From: Oikopleura dioica
Taxonomy: Eukaryota > Chordata > Appendicularia > Copelata > Oikopleuridae
DNA length: 64,000 nucleotides
Assembly: GCA_907165135.1 (NCBI GenBank)
Contig: OU015567.1
Coordinates: forward strand, 7,445,001 to 7,509,000
Direction of reading: 5' to 3'
Numbering within the stretch: position 1 is the stretch's first letter; every line of letters starts with the position of its first letter. The translations under genes were made by a program, and so were the position numbers. Positions 58,042 to 64,000 of the stretch are shown piece by piece. The notes beneath the pieces are model-generated. The model saw nothing but the letters and a program-made list of their open reading frames with translations, searched no databases and was not told the DNA's origin.

Positions 58042-58904
58042 TCAATGCTTCTTTTTGGCGCCAAATGAAGCAAAGCCCATTACTGAAGCTGATAGTGGAT
58101 CTTCGAGACTTTCACAAGCTGCGGCGATCTTTCTCTTTTTCGCCTTTTTGCATTCTTTCTTATATTGCTTGTGCCACTCTTCGTCGGCTTCGGCTTGAGC
58201 TTTTCGCTCGGCTTGTTGCTTTTCGAAGGTCATGCCTCCGGTCTTTTTCAGTTCTTCCATCTTTTTTATTCGATCAGCGAAGACTTGTCTCACACCGACG
58301 ACGCTTGATTCTAAATGGTTCAACTAGGTTAACTTTGGCCAGAGAAGGCACGAAACCTGGCAGTTTGTAAGGGTTGAAGCCCATATTCCTCTGATGTCTT
58401 CTTCCATTCATGTGGTTCAAGTACGCTCTTGAATCTTTGACATTGACATCACAAACTGAGCAGTAGTATCCGCCAGAGCCCTTGCCGTTATTCCCGTTTT
58501 CGAAACTGATCGCGACCTAGAGCTTCTTCAGACTAGAATGAGAGATGCTAATTTACCGTTTTCCCGATTCCACTTTCCATGTCAAGCTTTTTCTTTCGAG
58601 CTTGAACGGGATCTCGCATTGAGCTGGGCAAGTCTCGCTTTTCAAGGTTCGCGTCTGGGCCGTATTTTGTAGCTTTTTCCATGTCGCTTTAATAAAAAAT
58701 GAGTGCCACGGCGATAATTTTAGTTTCCTACACTTTGAGACGATGTTGAGCAATCTTCTGGTACTCGCCTCGATCCCAAAGTCGCCGACCTCGATCATCC
58801 TCTGTCACCAATTCTTTCTCCTTTTCAGGAGGTGTGAGAGCGTTTTTATTCCCGGACATATTCTTCCGGATCTTCGCCTTGATGTCCTCCGCAAAAGTGG
58901 ACAT
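58042..58904 (-). CDS. ZMAT2: ZMAT2/Snu23, U4/U6.U5 tri-snRNP zinc-finger protein
   Basis: Exons 58732-58904, 58557-58686, 58357-58516, 58042-58310. Snu23 helps activate the spliceosome. Seen: LWDRGEYQKIAQHRL, the matrin-type C2H2 finger YYCSVCDVNVKDSRAYLNHM then NGRRHQRNMG, VRQVFADRIKKMEELKK, and the conserved end VMGFASFGAKKKH. An extra N-terminal stretch of about 35 residues (MSTFAEDIKAKIRKN...) precedes the part that aligns with the family. The intron 58311-58356 (46 bp) is needed to keep frame before SSVVGVRQ. U2 snRNA is also in this window. Confidence 0.9.
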
Positions 58905-59005
58905 TCTAAAACAATCATATGAGACTTCGGCCGTTTAAAAATTTCCCGTGTGTATTTGTATCTGTAAATGGAGTGGTGAAGCGGCGCAGGCTGTGAAAAG
59001 TACGA

Positions 59006-59994
59006 TTACTCGTCGATTATTTCATGAACTTTTGCAATGTGAGTGTCAACTCGAATCTGGAGATTTTCAAGAAAGTCTGTTTGAATATTGTATGCGCCAA
59101 GGGAAGAGAGCTCTTCTGTGATTGCCAGCAGCTTTTGCTTCAACTCGAGATTTTGACTTTCGAGTTCGTCGATGCGGCCCTCGAGCATCATCTGATTTGT
59201 GGGTCTATAATATGGCGATAAGAGAGGCTTCTGGTTTGTAGAAATGTACCTGATATTATCAAGCAAGTTCGAGAGACGGTTGGTTACGTCTTCAAGTTTG
59301 CCTGATCTCGGAGCAGGGGATTGAGGGATGTAATTCGGCGTGTAGTATTCCGTAGCGGATCCAAATCGACTATCCTTTAATTTTTCGGCAGGTGTGAAGT
59401 ACATCGGTTTTTCTTTCTTCATCAAATTTATCGTCACATTTTCAGAGGGAGTCATGTAGATCGACTTTTCGAGGGCAAGTTTCGAAGCTTGCTTCTGCTC
59501 ATTTGGCGTTTCAAACTTCGTCAAGTTTTCATTCAAATCTTTTGCGAAGGATTGCTCGTTGTCATTTGTTATTTCATGGAAGATGCGCCCTTTGGAGTCT
59601 TTAATTTCAGACTGATCGTCGCTAAATTCTTCCACGCAGCTGTGAAATGCGTCCGAGTCCATGTCAGAGAAGATGTTTTTTGCTGGACTGTTCACTGAAA
59701 GAAAAACGGTTCAAGATAGTAGGAAGAGTCATTCTTACCTCTTGGCAGTGGAAGTTTATTTTCCTTCTGGATACTCTTTCTCTGTGGTGTTTCACTGTTG
59801 ATGACGGATATGTCTGGAATATGGAAGGTGACTTCTTTCGGCGATCGTTTGTTGAAAGGAGTTGAGGTCTGCTTGTTCTTGTTCGTCAAAATTCCTGGAG
59901 AAGGGAAGTTGCAGCTCTCATCTGCTTGAATTCTTGCGAGAAAGGGAGATTGGAGCTTCTTTCGAGGAGTCGAAAACATTTCAGGCTTTTCCAT
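59006..59994 (-). CDS. Ser/Thr-Pro-rich protein with C-terminal coiled coil
   Basis: Exons 59739-59994, 59250-59694, 59006-59204. Many short S/T-P sites (STPRKK, QSPFL, FPSPG, SETPQRK, MTPSENV, YFTPAEK, PQSPAPR) suggest control by cyclin-dependent kinases, and the end (LEGRIDELESQNLELKQKLL) is a coiled coil. A role in mitosis or centrosomes is possible (inference), but I do not recognise the family. The intron 59205-59249 is 45 bp, a multiple of three and stop-free, so a naive reading adds YISTNQKPLLSPYYR. Confidence 0.65.
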
Positions 59995-60066
59995 TTTTCA
60001 GTCCTACTTTTCAATTTCCAAGGTCTGAAATAAGGATTGTCATTATTTTTACATTTCGAAAGAGAT

Positions 60067-61960
60067 TTAGTCGGATAAAGTATCATTTTCTTCAAGAAAC
60101 AGATCCACAGATTCCTCATCGAGAAAGTCTTTCAATCTATCCACTCTTCTATCTGGCAGGCAGAAATCTACAGTATTTGTCATTTCTCTGCTCTCGCTAG
60201 TTATAAAGTCATCGTAGCCATCAGAATAATCGAAAATATATGGCCAGTCGCTTTCTTGAAGATAAGTTTTTGTATCACGGTTGTATTTGAGGCCGAATTT
60301 TCCGATTTCTCCATGTCGACATTTGTGAATCTAAAAAACTCTTAACAAAGATTAAAGTTGATTTCGAAGATACCTGTATCCAATCTTTCCGGACCCCGGT
60401 TTCGATATCCTGTGATGTTTGAAGTATGATTACATTATCGGCTTCCTGGACTGATCTCGCTCTCCCAGAGAGGTCATATTCCGTCAAAAATGAGTACCCA
60501 TCTTTCTTGCTGACATTGCTTGTTTTTCGCGGGTGACAGATTACTGTTACGTGAACATCGGTAAATGTAGCTAATTCACGCAGCATTCTTATCGTGTTAT
60601 CTAAGAAATGGTAATTAATAATTATTCAGTTTTAAATTGGTAGGTTATTTACCTTGGCTCATGTAAGCATCGTCCGAGCTCGTTCCAAATATCAGAAACT
60701 GCATATTATCGATAATTATATGATCGATTCTATGATTCTCTATCAGTTCTTTCAGCTTATCAACAAGCTCATTAGGATCCATCGAGCCTGGCTCGGAATT
60801 CAACGCTAGAATTCCAAGATTTCCAAGTTTTTCCTGAACGAATTCGTATTCAATTTGGCAGTCTTCGGAAGATTTCTGGCAGAGTTGCATAGCCTGCATA
60901 TTTTGCAGCGCCTCTAGTTTCATTTCAAACGAGCACCAAAGCGTTTTTGCTCCATTGAGAGCCAAGTCTATCGAATATTCTGAGAGAAATGTTGTTTTTC
61001 CCTTTCCTGTGTGACCCGAGAAGAGTGTCAATTCTCCTTTCCGCAGGCCACCGAGATTTTCGTTGAGCATCGAGAACCGGGTAAATTTTATCGATTCCGC
61101 TGCAGTTTGACTTTGAACAAAAGATCGGGCCATATTCGCTCCAAGGTTGACTACATCGCCAGTTTCTCTGATCAGAACATTTAAAAGAGTAAGCGTGGAT
61201 CGATGATGCTTTGGTCGTGGAATTGACGAGCTAACGGTCGTTATTTTTGAGTCATCAAGATCCTCAAAGATATCTGGGTATTTAGCAACAAGCTGGCCTG
61301 GCCAGATTATAATTTCCTTTTTCATCTCCAGAATTGTTCTTTTGAAGAGTGAAGAGTTTTCCGCGCCAGAAATGGGCAGCACGCCTTTTTGAATTCTCGC
61401 AGCAGTAGGTTCCAAACAAAGGGCATCCCACTCGTCTTCAACAACGATCACACGGTCAAACTCGCGCCATGAAAATAAACCGGCATAATTGTGATTTCCC
61501 GTGCTCGGTACATATGAAAAGTTGTCAGGAGAGTCGTATATTTTGACAGCGTGGACATTTTCGTCGCGTAGAAAATTTTCATCCTCGTGAAAAGGAATAT
61601 CAACAAAGAGAACTCCATTTGATTTCAGGAATTTTAACCGCTCAACATTCTTATAATGAATCTGACTCATTGGGAGGGGAAATTTAACTTCATGCTCGTC
61701 AAGAATCGTTTGAAATCTCGCCTCGTAATCCCTTGATGAAAATTTTAATCGAGAAAATTGACGGAGTAGAAAAATTACCCTTCCAGAATCTTCGAGCTTT
61801 CGAGCAAGTTTTTAGCTTCGCAAAAATGATATAAGGCCCCGAGCTTCTGACAAAAATATGTTTTTCTGTTCCCATACAACTTGAATGAATCCTCAGATAA
61901 ATGCGATGACCTTCGCTTTAGCACGATTGTTCTGACGTAGTTCTGCGTACACGTGCGCAT
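60067..61960 (-). CDS. TWNK: Twinkle, mitochondrial DNA helicase
   Basis: Exons 61779-61960, 60653-61731, 60374-60600, 60067-60330, about 580 residues. Twinkle is the ring helicase that unwinds mtDNA. The basic N-terminus is compatible with mitochondrial import; a primase-like module precedes the RecA-type core. Core motifs: Walker A GHTGKGKTTFLSEYS, LWCSFEMKLE, Walker B-like HIIIDNMQFL, VTVICHPRK, and the arginine-rich SGRARSVQEADNVIIL. The core matches the family well, while the N-terminal part is shorter than I expect for vertebrates. The C-terminal end is acidic (FLEENDTLSD). It starts the row of five minus-strand genes. Confidence 0.93.
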
Positions 61961-62141
61961 TCTTTAATCAATCTAAGTTACTACTGCTTCGTTAAAATGC
62001 GGCTTCTCTTGCTCACTACACTCTACGACCGAAAGAGAAAAACAACAAGTGTAAATATTACATCTTCATCATGTTTATTGGCAGAAAGATGGTTCAACAC
62101 CAGCAAAAGAACATGAGAAGGGCTTCACCGTAATCGGCCAT

Positions 62142-63021
<880 letters not shown>

Positions 63022-63115
63022 CTACCTGTCTAAACTCAAAACAATGAATAGTTATCTTACACAACCACAAGTCCAGAAATCGACAGAATCCGTACGCAAA
63101 TGGCCGGAGCCGGAT

Positions 63116-63814
63116 TTATTTGGCGGCAGCAAGGGCAGCGAGAACGGAGGCCTTCTTTTCGTCCTAAAAAGGGATTGAGAAAAGTGTTCAAAAATGATGG
63201 TGAAATCAAGGAAGAGAAATCACGAACCTGCTTGGCAGCTCGCTTCTCTCGCTTGAGCTTGTTCTTCTCTCGCTGGACGTGAGCCTGGGCTCGGAACATA
63301 GCGGCTCGGCTTCGTCGGGCCTTCTCCTTGTGGATGTGCTCCATCAAGACTCGCTTGTTCTTGAAGACATTACCCTTCGCCTTGAGGTAAAGCTCGTGGT
63401 ACATGTGCTTGTCGACCTTCTCCTGCTTTCGGTACTTGGCCAAAAGTCGTCGGAGAACTCGCTGACGTCGCATCCAGAGGAGCTTGACGGGCATACGAGC
63501 GTTGGCAGTACCGAGTCGCTTACCGGGGCCAGTGTGTCGACCCTTTCGTCGGGCTTCGGTGTTGGCTCGTGCTCGGGCCCGAGAGTGGACAACGGTGGGC
63601 TTCTTGATGATCAGACCATCCTTGATGAGTCGTCGCACCTGATGCCTGGTAAATTGTTAGCGACTTACTAAACACGGCAAACGCACGAAACGTCAACTTA
63701 CCTCGAGTTGGCGTTGGAGATGTTCTGGTTTTCATTGGGGTCCAACCAGACCTTGTTTTTACCGCACTTCATGACAGCGGCGGCGAGCCGCTTCTGAAGG
63801 AGGAGAGCCGACAT
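63116..63814 (-). CDS. RPL19: Ribosomal protein L19 (eL19)
   Basis: Exons 63702-63814, 63238-63645, 63116-63173, about 190 residues. A component of the large ribosomal subunit. The sequence follows the family throughout: [68 protein letters not shown], and a long basic C-terminal helix ending [15 protein letters not shown]. Its stop lies 107 bp upstream of the RPS27A start, on the same strand. Confidence 0.98.
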
Positions 63815-63950
63815 GGTTGTCTAAAAAGGGCGGAGGTTAGAGACTTGCTTTTTGAATATTTTCGGCAGTAGATTTAGTGGCGGCCTTTGGTGGCAGGCGC
63901 GTCGGAGAAGAAAAGGACACGTGAAAAGTGACAATAGTTTAGAAATTTGA

Positions 63951-64000
63951 CTAGCGTTTCGAGGCCTTCTTCATTTCGGCCTCGGTCAGACACATCATTC
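63951..64000 (-). CDS. Possible 3' end of another gene
   Basis: At the right edge the minus strand reads CLTEAEMKKASKR stop, ending at 63951. Only about 16 codons are in the window. The 137 bp between this and RPL19 would fit the close spacing in this area. Confidence 0.3.
   Translation of the reverse strand, partial: MMCLTEAEMKKASKR

Overview
This is a window of animal nuclear DNA. Gene structure and content point to a very compact tunicate genome, most likely the larvacean Oikopleura dioica or a close relative (inference). The evidence is that most introns are only about 33-60 bp, genes lie tens to a few hundred bases apart on both strands, many start codons sit just after a 3' splice-like AG as expected for spliced-leader trans-splicing, one ubiquitin-gene intron starts with GA instead of GT, and the proteins are metazoan (LOXHD1, nicotinic receptor, claudin, eIF4E3, SEL1L).

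Layout, left to right. 1-2.4 kb: start of a LOXHD1-type PLAT-repeat gene (-). 2.9-4.4 kb: an AT-hook protein and two tandem precursors of small secreted peptides that share a K-R-G-D-F core (+). 4.5-6.5 kb: glutamate dehydrogenase (-). 6.7-10.6 kb: a tandem duplication of galactose-3-O-sulfotransferase-like genes (-), each with an extra membrane-anchor exon upstream, separated by repeats. 11-14.3 kb: small proteins and a four-pass membrane protein (+). 14.8-16.8 kb: ammonium transporter (-). 17.5-20 kb: a sperm-tail PG-rich repeat protein of LEXM type and a small protein (+). 20.8-28.1 kb: Tousled-like kinase (+), with one intron enlarged to about 4.5 kb by nested TTAA-flanked inverted-repeat elements. 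29.5-30.6 kb: eIF4E3 (+). 31.8-34.5 kb: a TMEM53-like protein (+) and a choline-kinase/APH-like protein (-) converging with 32 bp between stop codons. 36-37.4 kb: a Cys/His protein (+), a small membrane protein (-) and a U2 snRNA gene (-). 37.9-41.4 kb: SEL1L (+). 41.7-43.3 kb: a nicotinic-type cation-channel subunit (-). 43.6-45.0 kb: an unknown ORF and a RING protein only 23 bp apart (+). 46.6-47.8 kb: a claudin-like protein (+). 48.5-51.7 kb: small unknown proteins and a Cys-rich single-pass receptor (+). 52.4-54.9 kb: GC-rich DNA, a minisatellite of about 32 units of 54 bp, and other repeats. 55-62 kb: five genes head-to-tail on the minus strand (TWNK, coiled-coil protein, ZMAT2, coiled-coil protein, PCED1). 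62.1-63.8 kb: RPS27A and RPL19 (-).

Functional threads: nitrogen handling (GDH, ammonium transporter), splicing (U2 snRNA, ZMAT2), translation (RPS27A, RPL19, eIF4E3), ER quality control (SEL1L, RING protein) and mitochondrial DNA replication (TWNK). Several genes contain single-base frame breaks at short homopolymers. These look more like consensus errors of a long-read assembly than real pseudogenes, so predicted proteins should be taken with that caution. All domain and family calls come from reading translations; no database search was run.
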